Made by a program: the position numbers and the translations under genes
Notes under the pieces: model-generated
Database searches by the model: none
Seen by the model: the letters and a program-made list of their open reading frames with translations, nothing else
What the model was told of the DNA's origin: nothing
Origin: Pikeienuella piscinae
GTDB taxonomy: Bacteria > Pseudomonadota > Alphaproteobacteria > Rhodobacterales > Rhodobacteraceae
NCBI RefSeq assembly: GCF_011044155.1
Contig: NZ_CP049056.1
Location: 2,911,001-2,975,000, forward strand
Reading direction: 5' to 3'
Length of the DNA: 64,000 nt
Shown: one piece after another, positions 32,608 to 42,508 of the stretch
Layout: each line of letters starts with the position of its first letter
How positions within the stretch are numbered: the first letter of the stretch is position 1

Positions 32608-35046
32608 ATGCGCGCAGCAGTGAATGACCGCGACCCGGTCTGCGGAATGATCGTAGACTCGGAGGCGGGAAAACCCGGCTTCAGTCACGCCGGCCAGGAT
32701 TACCGTTTCTGCTCCACGCATTGCCGCGACAGGTTCGCGGCGAATCCGACCGCCTTCGCCGAGGCGAGAGACCCGGTTTGCGGCATGACGGTGAACCGTG
32801 CGACCGCCGCGCGCACGGCGAAACATGGCGGCGAGCGGTTCTATTTCTGCTCGGCGCGCTGTCAGGAGCGGTTCGAGGCTGCGCCGGAGGATTTCCTTGG
32901 CGACCGGCTCGCGCCGGCCCCGGCGCCGGCGGGCGCGCAATACACCTGCCCGATGCATCAGGAAATCGTGGAGGATCAACCCGACGACTGCCCGATCTGC
33001 GGTATGGCGCTGGAGCCGATGACGCCTTGCGCCGATAGCGGGCCCAACCCGGAACTGGTCGATTTCCACCGCCGCCTCCGGCTCGGCGCGCCGCTCGCGC
33101 TGCTGGTTTTCGCTTTGGAGATGGGCGGCCATGCCGGCCTTCCCTTCGCGGAATGGCTCGGCCCGGCGGTCACTCAGTGGGCGCAGTTCATCTTCGCCGC
33201 GCCGGTGGTTCTCTGGGTCGGGTTTCCGTTTTTCAAGCGCGGCTGGGCGTCCATCGTCACGGGTAATCCGAACATGTGGACGCTGATCTCGCTCGGCGTC
33301 GGCGCGGCGTTCCTCTTCAGTCTGGCGGCCGTGCTGGCTCCCGGGTTGTTTCCCGAGGCGATTCGCGATCAGCACGGGCGCGCGCCGATCTATTTCGAGG
33401 CGGCGGCGGTGATCGTCATTCTCGTCCTCGTCGGACAGGTGATGGAGCTGAATGCGCGCGAGAAGACTGGCGACGCGATCCGCGCCCTCCTTGATCTTGC
33501 GCCGAAAACTGCGCGACGGGTGACGGATGCCGGCGACGAGGACGTGGCGCTCGACGAGGTGAAGGTCGGTGAACGGCTCCGCGTTCGACCGGGCGAGGCG
33601 GTGCCGGTGGACGGCGTGGTGATCGAAGGGCGGTCCTCGGTCGATGAGAGCATGATCACCGGCGAGCCGATCGAGGTCGAGAAGGCCGCCGGCGAGACGG
33701 TCACCGGCGGCACGATCAACCGGGCAGGAAGTTTCGTGATGGAGGCGCGGAATGTCGGCGCCGACACGGTCTTGTCACGCATCGTCGGCATGGTCGCCGT
33801 CGCGCAGCGGAGTCGCGCGCCGATTCAGGCCGTCGCCGACCGGGTCGCGGGGTATTTCGTGCCGACGGTGGTCGGCGCGGCGCTTCTCGCGTTCGCCGCG
33901 TGGCTGATCTTCGGTCCGGCGCCCGCCTTCACCTACGCGATGGTCGCTGCGGTCAGCGTGCTGATCATCGCCTGCCCCTGCGCGCTCGGGCTGGCGACGC
34001 CGATGTCGATCATGGTCGCGACCGGGCGCGGCGCGCAATCCGGCGTGCTCATTCGCGACGCCGAGGCGCTGGAGCGGTTCGCGGATGTCGATACGCTGAT
34101 CGTCGACAAGACCGGCACGCTGACCGAAGGCCGGCCCGTCTTGACCGATGTCGTCGCGCTGGAAAGCTTCGACGAGGGCGAGGTGCTGTCGCTCGCCGCG
34201 GCGCTGGAGCAGGGCTCCGAGCATCCGCTGGCGGCGGCGATCGTCGTCGGCGCGGTGAAGCGCGGCATAAAGCCCGAACAATCGAACGAATTCGAGGCGG
34301 TCACCGGCAAGGGTGTCAGGGGCGCTGTCGGCGGCCGCGCCGTTGCGCTCGGCAACGCCGCGATGATGGATGAGGCGGGGGTTTCCTCCACCGAACTCGG
34401 CGACCGGGTCGAGGCGCTTCAGGGCGAGGGCAAGACCGCGATGTTCGTCGCCGTCGACGGCGCGCCCGCCGGACTTGTCGCCGTCGCGGACAGGATCAAG
34501 GAGACCACGGCGGAGGCGCTGCGCCTGCTTCATGACGAGGGCCTTCGGATCGTGATGGCGACCGGCGACAGCCGGCGCACGGCGGAGGCGGTCGCGCGTC
34601 AGCTCGGTCTTGACGAAGTCCATGCGGAGGTGAGCCCCGAGGAGAAGCACGATCTGGTCGTGAAGCTGAAGGTGGAGGGGCGCAAGGTCGCAATGGCCGG
34701 CGACGGGGTGAACGACGCGCCGGCGCTCGCCGCCGCCGATGTGGGCATCGCCATGGGAACCGGGGCCGATGTCGCGATGGAGAGCGCCGGCGTCACGCTG
34801 GTGAAGGGTGATCTGCGCGGGATCGCGCGGGCGCGGCTTCTCTCGCACGCGACCATGCGCAATATCCGCCAGAACCTGTTTTTCGCCTTCGCCTACAACA
34901 CCATCGGCGTGCCGGTCGCGGCGGGCGTTCTCTTTCCGTTTTTCGGCGTTCTTCTCTCGCCGATCGTGGCGGCGGCGGCGATGAGCCTCTCGTCGGTTTC
35001 CGTAATCGGCAACGCCCTGCGGCTGAGAGTGAAGAAGCTGGAGTGA
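32608..35046 (+). CDS. copper-translocating P1B-type ATPase with two YHS domains
   Basis: Pumps Cu(I), or a similar soft metal, out of the cytoplasm. The 812-residue protein has two N-terminal YHS domains (DPVCGMIV...[12 protein letters not shown] and DPVCGMTV...[12 protein letters not shown]), then a heavy-metal-binding domain (YTCPMHQEI...[11 protein letters not shown]), then the P-type core: membrane CPC motif in [11 protein letters not shown] near 475, DKTGTLTEG near 520, and [11 protein letters not shown] near 705. The usual HMA domains are absent. Expression is probably controlled by the CueR-type site just upstream; the regulator gene is not in the window. Confidence 0.93.
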   Translation: MRAAVNDRDPVCGMIVDSEAGKPGFSHAGQDYRFCSTHCRDRFAANPTAFAEARDPVCGMTVNRATAARTAKHGGERFYFCSARCQERFEAAPEDFLGDRLAPAPAPAGAQYTCPMHQEIVEDQPDDCPICGMALEPMTPCADSGPNPELVDFHRRLRLGAPLALLVFALEMGGHAGLPFAEWLGPAVTQWAQFIFAAPVVLWVGFPFFKRGWASIVTGNPNMWTLISLGVGAAFLFSLAAVLAPGLFPEAIRDQHGRAPIYFEAAAVIVILVLVGQVMELNAREKTGDAIRALLDLAPKTARRVTDAGDEDVALDEVKVGERLRVRPGEAVPVDGVVIEGRSSVDESMITGEPIEVEKAAGETVTGGTINRAGSFVMEARNVGADTVLSRIVGMVAVAQRSRAPIQAVADRVAGYFVPTVVGAALLAFAAWLIFGPAPAFTYAMVAAVSVLIIACPCALGLATPMSIMVATGRGAQSGVLIRDAEALERFADVDTLIVDKTGTLTEGRPVLTDVVALESFDEGEVLSLAAALEQGSEHPLAAAIVVGAVKRGIKPEQSNEFEAVTGKGVRGAVGGRAVALGNAAMMDEAGVSSTELGDRVEALQGEGKTAMFVAVDGAPAGLVAVADRIKETTAEALRLLHDEGLRIVMATGDSRRTAEAVARQLGLDEVHAEVSPEEKHDLVVKLKVEGRKVAMAGDGVNDAPALAAADVGIAMGTGADVAMESAGVTLVKGDLRGIARARLLSHATMRNIRQNLFFAFAYNTIGVPVAAGVLFPFFGVLLSPIVAAAAMSLSSVSVIGNALRLRVKKLE

Positions 35047-35082
35047 ACGCGGTGTCTGTCGGATGTGTGGGCGTTCACTCCA
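35039..35082. terminator. 12-bp inverted repeat spanning both stops of convergent genes
   Basis: TGGAGTGAACGC (35039-35050) and GCGTTCACTCCA (35071-35082) pair perfectly around a 20-base loop. Each arm contains the stop codon of one gene (ATPase and anti-sigma), so the end of both genes is mirror-symmetric. No T-tract is present; it probably acts as a bidirectional terminator or 3'-end stabiliser. Confidence 0.6.
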
Positions 35083-35761
35083 CCCTGACGACGCGGCCGT
35101 GATAGAGCGGCTCCGTCGGCTGGCCGGTGGGCGAGCCGCCTTCGGGCTCCAGGCTGATCGCGAAAAGCTGGTCCGGCGCCGCGTCGATGCCTTTGATCGC
35201 GACCGCATCCTGCGGCAGCAGGCCGAGGGAGACCGGGCGCGTCGCGCCCGCCGGGACGGTCCATATCTCGTATGATTTTCCACTCGGCGGCGCCGTGACC
35301 GGAATCACCGTGGCGATTCCGGTTCCGGTGTCGAACTGGATGATCAGCCCGGCCTGCCCGCCATCATCGGCGGTGACGACGGCGACATAGCGCGCAGCCT
35401 CCCCGGCGCTTTGCGGCGCGAGGCCGGGGACGACGACATAGAGGAGGAGCGCGGCGGCGACGGCGAGCGCAACGCCGGTCGCGGCGCGCCAGCGTCTGAC
35501 CTGGCCTCGAAGCTTGGCGAGATCGATGATCTCGGCGCCTGGCGGAACCTCTGCCGGCGCGCCGGTCCCGGAACTCTCGTCGTCGATCGCCGCCTCGATG
35601 CGCGCGAACAGCCCGGCGGGCGGATCGGCCTCGACGCCGTCAAGAAGCGGCGCGAGTCGATACTCCCAGGCCTCGCGCAGGCGCGCGTCGTCCGGGCTTT
35701 CGGTTTTCGCCGACTCCAGCCCCAGCGCCCTTTCCGCCGCCTGATAGTCTCTCTCGTCCAT
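35075..35761 (-). CDS. anti-sigma factor (RskA family)
   Basis: A 228-residue protein with a cytoplasmic N-terminal part (about 90 residues), one membrane segment (ATGVALAVAAALLLYVVVPG) and a periplasmic RskA C-terminal domain (YVAVVTADDGGQAGLIIQFD, PPSGKSYEIWTVPAG). It would hold the ECF sigma factor encoded 26 bases upstream at the membrane until a signal triggers release. It lacks the HxxxCxxC zinc motif, as in many RskA-type anti-sigmas. Confidence 0.88.
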   Translation of the reverse strand: MDERDYQAAERALGLESAKTESPDDARLREAWEYRLAPLLDGVEADPPAGLFARIEAAIDDESSGTGAPAEVPPGAEIIDLAKLRGQVRRWRAATGVALAVAAALLLYVVVPGLAPQSAGEAARYVAVVTADDGGQAGLIIQFDTGTGIATVIPVTAPPSGKSYEIWTVPAGATRPVSLGLLPQDAVAIKGIDAAPDQLFAISLEPEGGSPTGQPTEPLYHGRVVRVE

Positions 35762-35787
35762 CCGCTTGTCGTCTTTCCCTTTGCGCG

Positions 35788-36339
35788 CTAGTCGTCGAGG
35801 CAGGTCTTCAACGCCGCGAGACCCCGCCTGAGCCAGGTCTTCACCGTATTCACCGGCGCTTCGAAACGCGCCGCAAGTTCTTCCCGCGTCAGACCCTCGA
35901 CATAGGCGAGGACCAGCATGCGCCGGGGCGTCTCCTCAAGTCGGGCGAGGCATTCCGAAAGCGCCATCGCCTCCGCCCCGCCATCCTGGCGCGCCGCCGG
36001 GTCGACCAGCGTCGCCAGCGCGTCCTCACCGTCGCCGCCGCCGCCCCAGCCGGGGGCGCGCCCGCGTCTGCGAACAATGTCGATCGCGCGGTTGCGCGCG
36101 ATCACCGCAATCCAGGCGCCGGCGCGCCCACGTGCGGGGTCGAACTCGCCCGCCTTGCGCCAGATGTCCACATAAGCGTCCTGCATCGCATCTTCCGCCA
36201 GCGATCTGTCATGACATATGCGGATGCAGAGACCGAAAAGTTTCGCGGCGGACTGCTCGTAAAGGGTGCGAAACGCGGCGCGATCGCCGTTTGCTGCGGC
36301 GGCGATCAGGCTATCGAGATTGTCTTCATGCTCTATCAC
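35788..36339 (-). CDS. ECF-type RNA polymerase sigma factor
   Basis: A 183-residue sigma-70 family protein with region 2 (LAEDAMQDAYVDIWRKAGEF, WIAVIARNRAIDIVRRRGR) and region 4 (RRMLVLAYVEGLTREELAAR then VNTVKTWLRRGLAALK). It forms a two-gene operon with the RskA-like anti-sigma factor, the SigK/RskA-type arrangement, suggesting an envelope or oxidative signal. A GTTTTTCG...CGAAAAAC inverted repeat (36346-36371) just upstream may lie in its promoter. Confidence 0.93.
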   Translation of the reverse strand: MIEHEDNLDSLIAAAANGDRAAFRTLYEQSAAKLFGLCIRICHDRSLAEDAMQDAYVDIWRKAGEFDPARGRAGAWIAVIARNRAIDIVRRRGRAPGWGGGGDGEDALATLVDPAARQDGGAEAMALSECLARLEETPRRMLVLAYVEGLTREELAARFEAPVNTVKTWLRRGLAALKTCLDD

Positions 36340-36817
36340 GCAAGGGTTTTTCGCGCATTCGGCCGAAAAACGATAGCGTTAATTCTTCTCGCGGCCCCCG
36401 CCGCGGCCGCTCCCGAGGATGGCGGCGTTCGCAATGTGATTTTTCGTGCATCGCGGAAACCTCTTATGTCCGAGAGTCGAGCCGCGTGGGAGATGCGCAA
36501 TACGGGCCGTCCACTCCGACCCGGCCGCGGCGCTTGATCGGGCGGCGCTGCGGGCGCCGGAACGGGGCGACCCCGATCGCCATGGTTGATCACAGGGGAC
36601 GATCGCCGGCGATGGAGCGCGCATCTCGTCGGGCGGGCCAGCGTCCGGCGTCGATTCCCGCGGGCGGCTCTCTCCGCTTCGCGGGCGTGCAGACCGCGCC
36701 GGAGCGATTGTGGGCGCCAATGGCGCGGATACGGTCTGCATGGGGGGCGGAGGGCGACAGGGCGTCGTCTTCCGCCCTTATGTTATGCGCGCCGCGCATT
36801 CCCCATGCGGTATCGGA
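36340..36817. other. intergenic stretch between the sigma gene and ilvD
   Basis: About 480 bases without a convincing gene. It holds the perfect 8-bp inverted repeat GTTTTTCG/CGAAAAAC (36346-36371), probably part of the sigma-gene promoter region, and an otherwise GC-rich stretch downstream of ilvD with no clear terminator. Confidence 0.6.
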
Positions 36818-38692
36818 TCATTCCGCCGCGAGGCGGGCCTTCGACATTGCGCCATCGACATCTCGCGCCGCGCCCTCGGAGGCGGAGGTGGCGAAGGCGG
36901 CGAAGACTTTGAGCGCCTGCGTCACCTTGCGATCGCGAATCTCGGTCGGCGTCCACGCGGCGGGGCCCTTCGCCTCCATCGCCGCGCGGCGATTGGCGAG
37001 TACGCCCGGCTCGACATCAAGGTGCAATCGTCTCTCCGCTATGGAGATGACGATCTGGTCGCCCTCCTCGATCAGGCCGATGGCGCCGCCGAGCGCCGCC
37101 TCGGGCGAGATATGGCCGATGGAGAGGCCCGACGAACCCCCGGAGAACCGCCCGTCGGTGATCAGCGCGCAGCTTTTGCCGAGGCCGACCGCCTTCAGAT
37201 AGGAGGTCGGGTAGAGCATCTCCTGCATTCCTGGCCCGCCGCGCGGCCCCTCATAGCGGATCACAACCACGTCGCCGGGTTTCACCTTGTTGCCGAGGAT
37301 TCCCTTCACGGCGCTGTCCTGGCTCTCGAAGATCCGTGCTTTCCCGGTGAATTCGAGGCATTCCTCAGGCACGCCCGCGGTCTTCACGATGCAGCCGTCC
37401 TCGGCGATGTTGCCGTAGAGCACCGCGAGCCCGCCATCTTTGGAATAGGCGTGCTCGCCGGAGCGGATGCAGCCGTCCTTCTGGTCGCGGTCGAGATCCT
37501 GCCAGAGGTTGGACTGGCTGAACGCCTCCACGGTGCGCACGCCGCCGGGCGCGGCGCGGTAGAACTCCGTCACCTCCGCCGAGGGGTTGCGCATGATGTC
37601 CCATTTCTCCAGCGCTTCGCTATAGGTTCGCGAATGAACGGTCGGACGCTGATTGTGAATCAGGCCGAGCCGGTCCAACTCCCCCATCAGGCGCATGATG
37701 CCGCCGGCGCGGTGCACGTCCTCCATGTGAAAGAGCGAGGTCGAGGGCGCGAGCTTGGAGAGATGCGGCACACGGCGCGAAAGCCGGTCGATATCGTCCA
37801 TCGTGAACGGCACCTCGCCCTCCCGCGCCATGGCGAGGAGGTGAAGAATGGTGTTGGTCGAGCCGCCCATCGCGATGTCGAGGGTCATCGCGTTCTCGAA
37901 GCTTTCGAAATTCGCGATGCCGCGCGGCGTCGCCGTCTCGTCGCCCTCTTCGTAATAGCGCTTCGTCAGCTCGACGATGGTGCGCGCAGCGTTGAGAAAC
38001 AGTTCCCTGCGATAGCTGTGGGTCGCGAGCATCGAGCCGTTGCCCGGAAGCGCGAGGCCCAGCGCCTCGGCGAGGCAGTTCATCGAATTGGCGGTGAACA
38101 TGCCGGAGCAGGAGCCGCAGGTCGGGCAGGCGGAGACTTCGGTTCGCTGACTGTCACTCTCGGCGATGTCCGGGTTGACTGCGTTCATCATCGCGTCAAC
38201 CAGGTCGACCTTGCGCTCGGTCCCGTCGAGCGTGATCTTGCCGGCCTCCATCGGCCCGCCGGAGACGAAGATCGCCGGGATGTTCAGCCGCATCGCAGCC
38301 ATAAGCATGCCCGGGGTGATCTTGTCGCAGTTGGAAATGCAGATCACGGCGTCGGCGCAGTGCGCGTTGCACATGTATTCGACGGAATCGGCGATGATCT
38401 CTCGGCTCGGGAGCGAATAGAGCATCCCGTCGTGGCCCATCGCGATGCCGTCATCGACTGCGATGGTGTTGAACTCCTTCGCGACGGCGCCGGCGGCCTC
38501 AATCTCGCGCGCGACCAGCTGACCCATGTCTTTGAGATGAACATGGCCAGGCACGAACTGGGTGAAGGAGTTGGCGATGGCGATGATCGGCTTGCCGAAA
38601 TCGCCTTCGCCCATGCCGGTGGCGCGCCAGAGCGCGCGGGCGCCCGCCATGTTGCGGCCATGGGTGGTGGTGCGGGAGCGATATGCGGGCAT
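36818..38692 (-). CDS. ilvD: dihydroxy-acid dehydratase
   Basis: Dehydrates 2,3-dihydroxy-isovalerate and -methylvalerate in branched-chain amino acid synthesis, using an iron-sulfur cluster. The 624-residue protein has [13 protein letters not shown] near residue 120, [19 protein letters not shown] near 193, [11 protein letters not shown], and [16 protein letters not shown] near 500-520. The start [19 protein letters not shown] has GGAGG just upstream. Transcribed alone as far as visible. Confidence 0.96.
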   Translation of the reverse strand: MPAYRSRTTTHGRNMAGARALWRATGMGEGDFGKPIIAIANSFTQFVPGHVHLKDMGQLVAREIEAAGAVAKEFNTIAVDDGIAMGHDGMLYSLPSREIIADSVEYMCNAHCADAVICISNCDKITPGMLMAAMRLNIPAIFVSGGPMEAGKITLDGTERKVDLVDAMMNAVNPDIAESDSQRTEVSACPTCGSCSGMFTANSMNCLAEALGLALPGNGSMLATHSYRRELFLNAARTIVELTKRYYEEGDETATPRGIANFESFENAMTLDIAMGGSTNTILHLLAMAREGEVPFTMDDIDRLSRRVPHLSKLAPSTSLFHMEDVHRAGGIMRLMGELDRLGLIHNQRPTVHSRTYSEALEKWDIMRNPSAEVTEFYRAAPGGVRTVEAFSQSNLWQDLDRDQKDGCIRSGEHAYSKDGGLAVLYGNIAEDGCIVKTAGVPEECLEFTGKARIFESQDSAVKGILGNKVKPGDVVVIRYEGPRGGPGMQEMLYPTSYLKAVGLGKSCALITDGRFSGGSSGLSIGHISPEAALGGAIGLIEEGDQIVISIAERRLHLDVEPGVLANRRAAMEAKGPAAWTPTEIRDRKVTQALKVFAAFATSASEGAARDVDGAMSKARLAAE

Positions 38693-39210
38693 CGCGGGTC
38701 CTCCGGATGAAGGTCTTGGCTGAGGGCGCGAAGCATAGGCGGAGCGCGCCGGATTGCAATGATCGCCATTCCGCGTCTCCGGCTCGGCGCGGCCGCGCGC
38801 CGGCCCCCACGTCGCGCCGCCAACTGGCCCACCTGCTTCGCCAGCGTCGAGCGGCTGCTGTTGGGAGGCGAGCTGAGCGCCCGGGCGCCGCATGACGGCG
38901 CAGACACGATTCTCGCGTTCGCGACGCAATCCGAACCTCTCGTGAATTGGCGCAGGAGCGTCCGGCCCTTGATTGAGTGAGGGGCGGACGAGATCGCCGA
39001 AGCACTGGCGAGGTGCGCCGCAGATCGGAAGTTTTGTGCGATTATCCTGCCGATATTTCGATACCTCATCGAATTTCCTTCGATAAAATGGCGTCATATG
39101 GATGAATGCGCGAGAATCTGTCTTTCTGACGACGGGGACGACCGGATCGCTTGACTTGGAAGGGTGAAATCGACGGAATCGCGCGAACTTTTGCCGGGGA
39201 GGTCCGACAT
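38693..39210. other. regulatory gap between ilvD and dgcN
   Basis: 518 bases without a convincing gene; short open frames here lack ribosome sites and family-like sequence. The half nearer dgcN becomes AT-rich and carries the phased TTCGAT/ATCGAA half-sites described separately. Confidence 0.6.
39057..39084 (+). promoter_or_regulatory. three phased half-sites upstream of the D-glutamate operon
   Basis: TTCGAT (39057-39062), ATCGAA (39068-39073) and TTCGAT (39079-39084) alternate in orientation with 5-base spacers, so each neighbouring pair is a perfect inverted repeat and copies recur every 11 bases. The array lies 126 bases before the dgcN start in an AT-rich stretch, a good candidate operator for a dimeric regulator. 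Confidence 0.55.
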
Positions 39211-40206
39211 ATGCTGAAGCAACCCTATCTCCTGTTTCTTGGCGATGCGCCCGACGCGCTGGCCGCCAAGGTTGCGCAGGGGGTCAAGGACTGGCGCCCC
39301 GAAGCTTCCGTAGGCCAGTTACGCCTGCCGGGCTGCAAGGCCGACATGAAACTCCAGGAGATGAGCGTCGCCGACGCCGTGGCCGCCGGGGCGAAGACTC
39401 TGGTGATTGGCGTCGCCAATCGCGGCGGGCTGATCTCCGACGCCTGGGTCGCGGTGCTGGTGGAGGCGATGGAGGCGGGGATGGACGTCGCCGCCGGACT
39501 GCACACGCTTCTGAAGGATCAGCCGGCGCTGGTCGAGGCGGCGAAGCGCACCGGCCAGACACTGTATGACGTGCGCCTGCCGGTGGTGAAATATCCGATC
39601 GGCGAGGGACGCGCCCGGCCCGGAAAGCGCATACTCGCCGTCGGCACTGACTGCTCCTGCGGCAAGATGTACACCGCGCTGGCGATGGAGAAGGAGATGC
39701 TGGCGCGCGGCATGAAGGCGACATTCCGCGCCACCGGCCAGACCGGCATCCTGATCACTGGCGGTGGCGTTCCGCTCGACGCGGTGGTGGCCGATTTCAT
39801 GGCCGGCGCCGTAGAGACGCTGACCCCGCCGAACGACGAGGATCATTACGACCTGATCGAGGGGCAGGGCAGCCTTTTTCATCCGTCCTATTCTGGCGTG
39901 ACCATGGCGCTGATTCATGGCGGCGCGCCGGATTATCTCGTTCTCTGCCACGAGCCGACACGGACGCATATGCGAGGCTTGCCGCATTACGTCTCGCCGG
40001 GTCTCGCGGCGCTTCGGCCGATAGCGGAGACCCTGGCGCGGGTGGTGAACCCGGATTGCGTCTCGATCGGTTGCTCGGTCAACACCGCGGCGCTCTCGGA
40101 CGCAGAGGCGAAAGACTGCATTGAGCGGATCGAGGGCGAACTGGGCCTTCCGGCGGTCGATCCCTTCCGTAATGGCGCCGGAAAGCTGGTGGACGCGCTC
40201 CCATGA
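39211..40206 (+). CDS. dgcN: D-glutamate N-acetyltransferase (DUF1611 family, DgcN-like)
   Basis: A 331-residue DUF1611 protein with an N-terminal Rossmann-like domain and a P-loop-like C-terminal domain ([20 protein letters not shown] near residue 150, and [14 protein letters not shown] near 225). In the known marine D-glutamate pathway DgcN acetylates D-Glu, and the next gene's product racemises the acetylated form. GGGGAGG lies before ATG 39211; a longer in-frame start at 39151 is less likely. The dgcA start overlaps its stop by 4 bases. Confidence 0.85.
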   Translation: MLKQPYLLFLGDAPDALAAKVAQGVKDWRPEASVGQLRLPGCKADMKLQEMSVADAVAAGAKTLVIGVANRGGLISDAWVAVLVEAMEAGMDVAAGLHTLLKDQPALVEAAKRTGQTLYDVRLPVVKYPIGEGRARPGKRILAVGTDCSCGKMYTALAMEKEMLARGMKATFRATGQTGILITGGGVPLDAVVADFMAGAVETLTPPNDEDHYDLIEGQGSLFHPSYSGVTMALIHGGAPDYLVLCHEPTRTHMRGLPHYVSPGLAALRPIAETLARVVNPDCVSIGCSVNTAALSDAEAKDCIERIEGELGLPAVDPFRNGAGKLVDALP

Positions 40207-41177
40207 GGGGCATCGTACGGCGCGAGCTATTCCCGATCGCCGGCGTGTTCACCATCTCGCGCGGCAGCCGCACGGTGGCGGAGGTCGTTTCGGTCGAACT
40301 GATCGACGGGCCGCATCGGGGCATGGGCGAATGCGTGCCCTATCCGCGCTATGGCGAAACGCAGGAAGGCGTGATCGAAGAAATCGAGAACTGGCTCGCC
40401 TCTGGCGGCGGGTCCCGCATGGCGCTTCAGTCCGAGATGAAGCCCGGAGCGGCGCGGAACGCGCTCGACTGCGCGTTCTGGGATCTCGAGGCTAAGCGCG
40501 CGGGCAAACGCGTGTGGGAGTTGGCCGGGCTTGCGACGCCCGGACCGGAGATCACGGCCTACACTCTCTCGCTCGCTTCGCCGGAGGAGATGGAGGCGAA
40601 GGCGCGCGAGAACGCGCACCGTCCACTCCTGAAGATCAAGCTCGGCGGCGGCGAGGAGGATATCGTGCGGCTTCGCGCGGTGCGCGAGGGCGCGCCGGGA
40701 GCGAAGATGATCGTCGACGCCAACGAAGGCTGGACGCTGGATCTTTACACGGAGATCGCGCCGACGCTGCTCGAACTGGGCGTCGCCATGGTCGAGCAGC
40801 CGTTGCCGGCCGGTGATGACGCCCCGCTCCTTGGCGCGCGGCGCCCGCTGCCGGTCTGCGCGGACGAGGCGGCGCACGATCGCGAGTCGCTGAAGGGGCT
40901 GACCGGCAAGTACGACATGATCAACATCAAGCTCGACAAGACCGGCGGGCTGACCGAGGCGCTGGCGCTTCGGGAGGCGGCGCGCGCGGCCGGGCTGAAG
41001 GTGATGGTCGGTTGCATGATCGGATCCTCGCTGGCGATGGCGCCGGCGGTGCTGGCGGCGCAGGGCGCCGAGTTTACCGATCTCGACGGGCCTCTGCTCC
41101 TCGCGCGGGATCGGCGGCCGGGACTTTTGTTTGATGAGCGCGGCGCGCATCCGCCCGCGACGGAGCTATGGGGGTGA
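40203..41177 (+). CDS. dgcA: N-acetyl-D-glutamate racemase (DgcA-like enolase-superfamily enzyme)
   Basis: A 324-residue member of the muconate-lactonising/dipeptide-epimerase subgroup of the enolase superfamily. Catalytic features: the K-x-K motif in LLKIKLGGG near residue 142, metal ligands in MIVDANEGW, MVEQPLPAGDD and VCADEAAHD, and the second Lys in INIKLDKTGG near 245. It is annotated as dipeptide epimerase in many genomes, but fusion to dgcN by an ATGA overlap points to the N-acetyl-D-glutamate racemase role. Confidence 0.85.
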   Translation: MRGIVRRELFPIAGVFTISRGSRTVAEVVSVELIDGPHRGMGECVPYPRYGETQEGVIEEIENWLASGGGSRMALQSEMKPGAARNALDCAFWDLEAKRAGKRVWELAGLATPGPEITAYTLSLASPEEMEAKARENAHRPLLKIKLGGGEEDIVRLRAVREGAPGAKMIVDANEGWTLDLYTEIAPTLLELGVAMVEQPLPAGDDAPLLGARRPLPVCADEAAHDRESLKGLTGKYDMINIKLDKTGGLTEALALREAARAAGLKVMVGCMIGSSLAMAPAVLAAQGAEFTDLDGPLLLARDRRPGLLFDERGAHPPATELWG

Positions 41178-41179
41178 GC

Positions 41180-42031
41180 ATGAGCCGCACGGTTTACGTA
41201 AATGGCGAGTTTGTTCCGGAAGAGGAGGCGAAGATCTCGGTCTTCGACCGCGCTTTTCTGATGGCCGACGGGGTCTACGAGGTCACGTCGGTGCTCGACG
41301 GCAAGCTGATCGACTTTCCGGGCCACATGGCGCGGCTGCATCGTTCGCTCAACGAACTGAAGATGAAGCCGGCCCGCACGGATGACGAATTGCTGGCGAT
41401 CCATCGCGAATTGATCGCGCGGAACGATCTCGAGAGCGGCATGATCTATCTGCAGATCACTCGCGGCGCGGCGGATCGCGACTTCATCTGGCCGACGGAC
41501 GCCGAACCCGGGATCGTGCTTTTCACTCAGGCGAAAGAGCAGGTGAACGCCGCCACGGCAAAGACCGGGTTGAAGGTGATCACGGTCGAGGATCAGCGCT
41601 GGGCGCGGCGCGACATCAAGACGGTGCAGCTTCTGTTCCCGAGCTTCGCCAAGATGGAGGCGAAGGCGGCGGGCAAGGACGACGCATGGCTGGTCACCGA
41701 TGGAGAGGTGAACGAGGGGACGTCGAACAACGCCTATATCGTCAAGAATGACGTGATCATCACCCGCAATCTCTCCAACGATATCCTCCACGGCATCACC
41801 CGCGCCGCGGTTCTGCGGTTCGCGCGCGAGGCGCAAATGAAGGTGGAGGAGCGCGCGTTTACCGTCGAGGAGGCGAAAGCTGCGGACGAGGCCTTCTGCA
41901 CTTCGGCCTCCGCGTTCGTCACGGCGATCGTGGAGATCGACGGCGCAACCATCAGCGCCGGCGAGCCGGGGCCGATCGCGGCGCGGCTGCGGGAAGTCTA
42001 TATCGACGAGAGCCGGAAGACCGCGATCTGA
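41180..42031 (+). CDS. dat: D-amino acid aminotransferase (class IV PLP enzyme)
   Basis: A 283-residue fold-type IV aminotransferase. The PLP-binding Lys is in RRDIKTVQLLF near residue 145; VNEGTSNNAYIV near 175 and the N-terminal VFDRAFLMADGVYEV are characteristic of D-alanine transaminase-like enzymes. It transfers amino groups between D-amino acids and 2-oxoacids, making D-Glu from 2-oxoglutarate or the reverse. The start MSRTVYVNGEF is preferred to the in-frame ATG four codons upstream. It follows dgcA by 2 bases, completing a D-amino acid operon. Confidence 0.9.
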   Translation: MSRTVYVNGEFVPEEEAKISVFDRAFLMADGVYEVTSVLDGKLIDFPGHMARLHRSLNELKMKPARTDDELLAIHRELIARNDLESGMIYLQITRGAADRDFIWPTDAEPGIVLFTQAKEQVNAATAKTGLKVITVEDQRWARRDIKTVQLLFPSFAKMEAKAAGKDDAWLVTDGEVNEGTSNNAYIVKNDVIITRNLSNDILHGITRAAVLRFAREAQMKVEERAFTVEEAKAADEAFCTSASAFVTAIVEIDGATISAGEPGPIAARLREVYIDESRKTAI

Positions 42032-42052
42032 GGGGGCGCGGGCCGGGCGCGC

Positions 42053-42508
42053 TCAGATCAGCAGCGAATAGGCGCCTTCATGGCGCAGAAGCGCCACCTT
42101 GGTCTCGACGCCGCCCGGCGCCGAGAACCCGCCGAGCTTGCCGGTTCCGGTCACCCGGTGGCAGGGAATGATGACCGGAATCGGGTTGGCGCCGCAGCAT
42201 TGCCCGATGGCCTGCGCCGGCGCGCCGACCTGCGCGGCGATCTTGCCATAGGTGAGGGTCTCGCCGAAGGGAATCCTGCGCATCGCCGCCATCACCGCCT
42301 GCTGCAGCGGCCCGCCGGCGGGCGCGAGGGGGAGATCGAACGCACGAAGCCGCCCGTCCGCATAAGCGCCGAGCTGCGCCGCGGCCTCGATCAGGAGCGG
42401 ATCCTTCGCGGTCTCGACGGGGCCGCCCCAGCGGAGCCCGGTGATCGCGCCGTCCGCCGCTTCGATGGTGAAGCGGCCGAGGGCGGTTTCTGTGGAGTGG
42501 TGGGGCAT
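42053..42508 (-). CDS. ogt: methylated-DNA-protein cysteine methyltransferase
   Basis: Repairs O6-alkylguanine by irreversible transfer of the alkyl group to its own Cys. The 151-residue protein has the helix-turn-helix IPFGETLTYGKIAAQVGAP and the active site NPIPVIIPCHRVTGTGKLGGF. The start MPHHSTETALGRF was chosen because the longer upstream frame has no family similarity. It converges on the D-amino acid operon. Confidence 0.93.
   Translation of the reverse strand: MPHHSTETALGRFTIEAADGAITGLRWGGPVETAKDPLLIEAAAQLGAYADGRLRAFDLPLAPAGGPLQQAVMAAMRRIPFGETLTYGKIAAQVGAPAQAIGQCCGANPIPVIIPCHRVTGTGKLGGFSAPGGVETKVALLRHEGAYSLLI

Noticed and set aside
36132..37202. Open frame of 356 codons on the plus strand crossing the sigma/ilvD gap
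   Set aside because: Overlaps the sigma gene and ilvD in antisense, with no recognisable protein features.
38759..38980. Short open frame in the ilvD-dgcN gap
   Set aside because: No ribosome binding site and low-complexity Arg/Ala composition; not like any family that I know.
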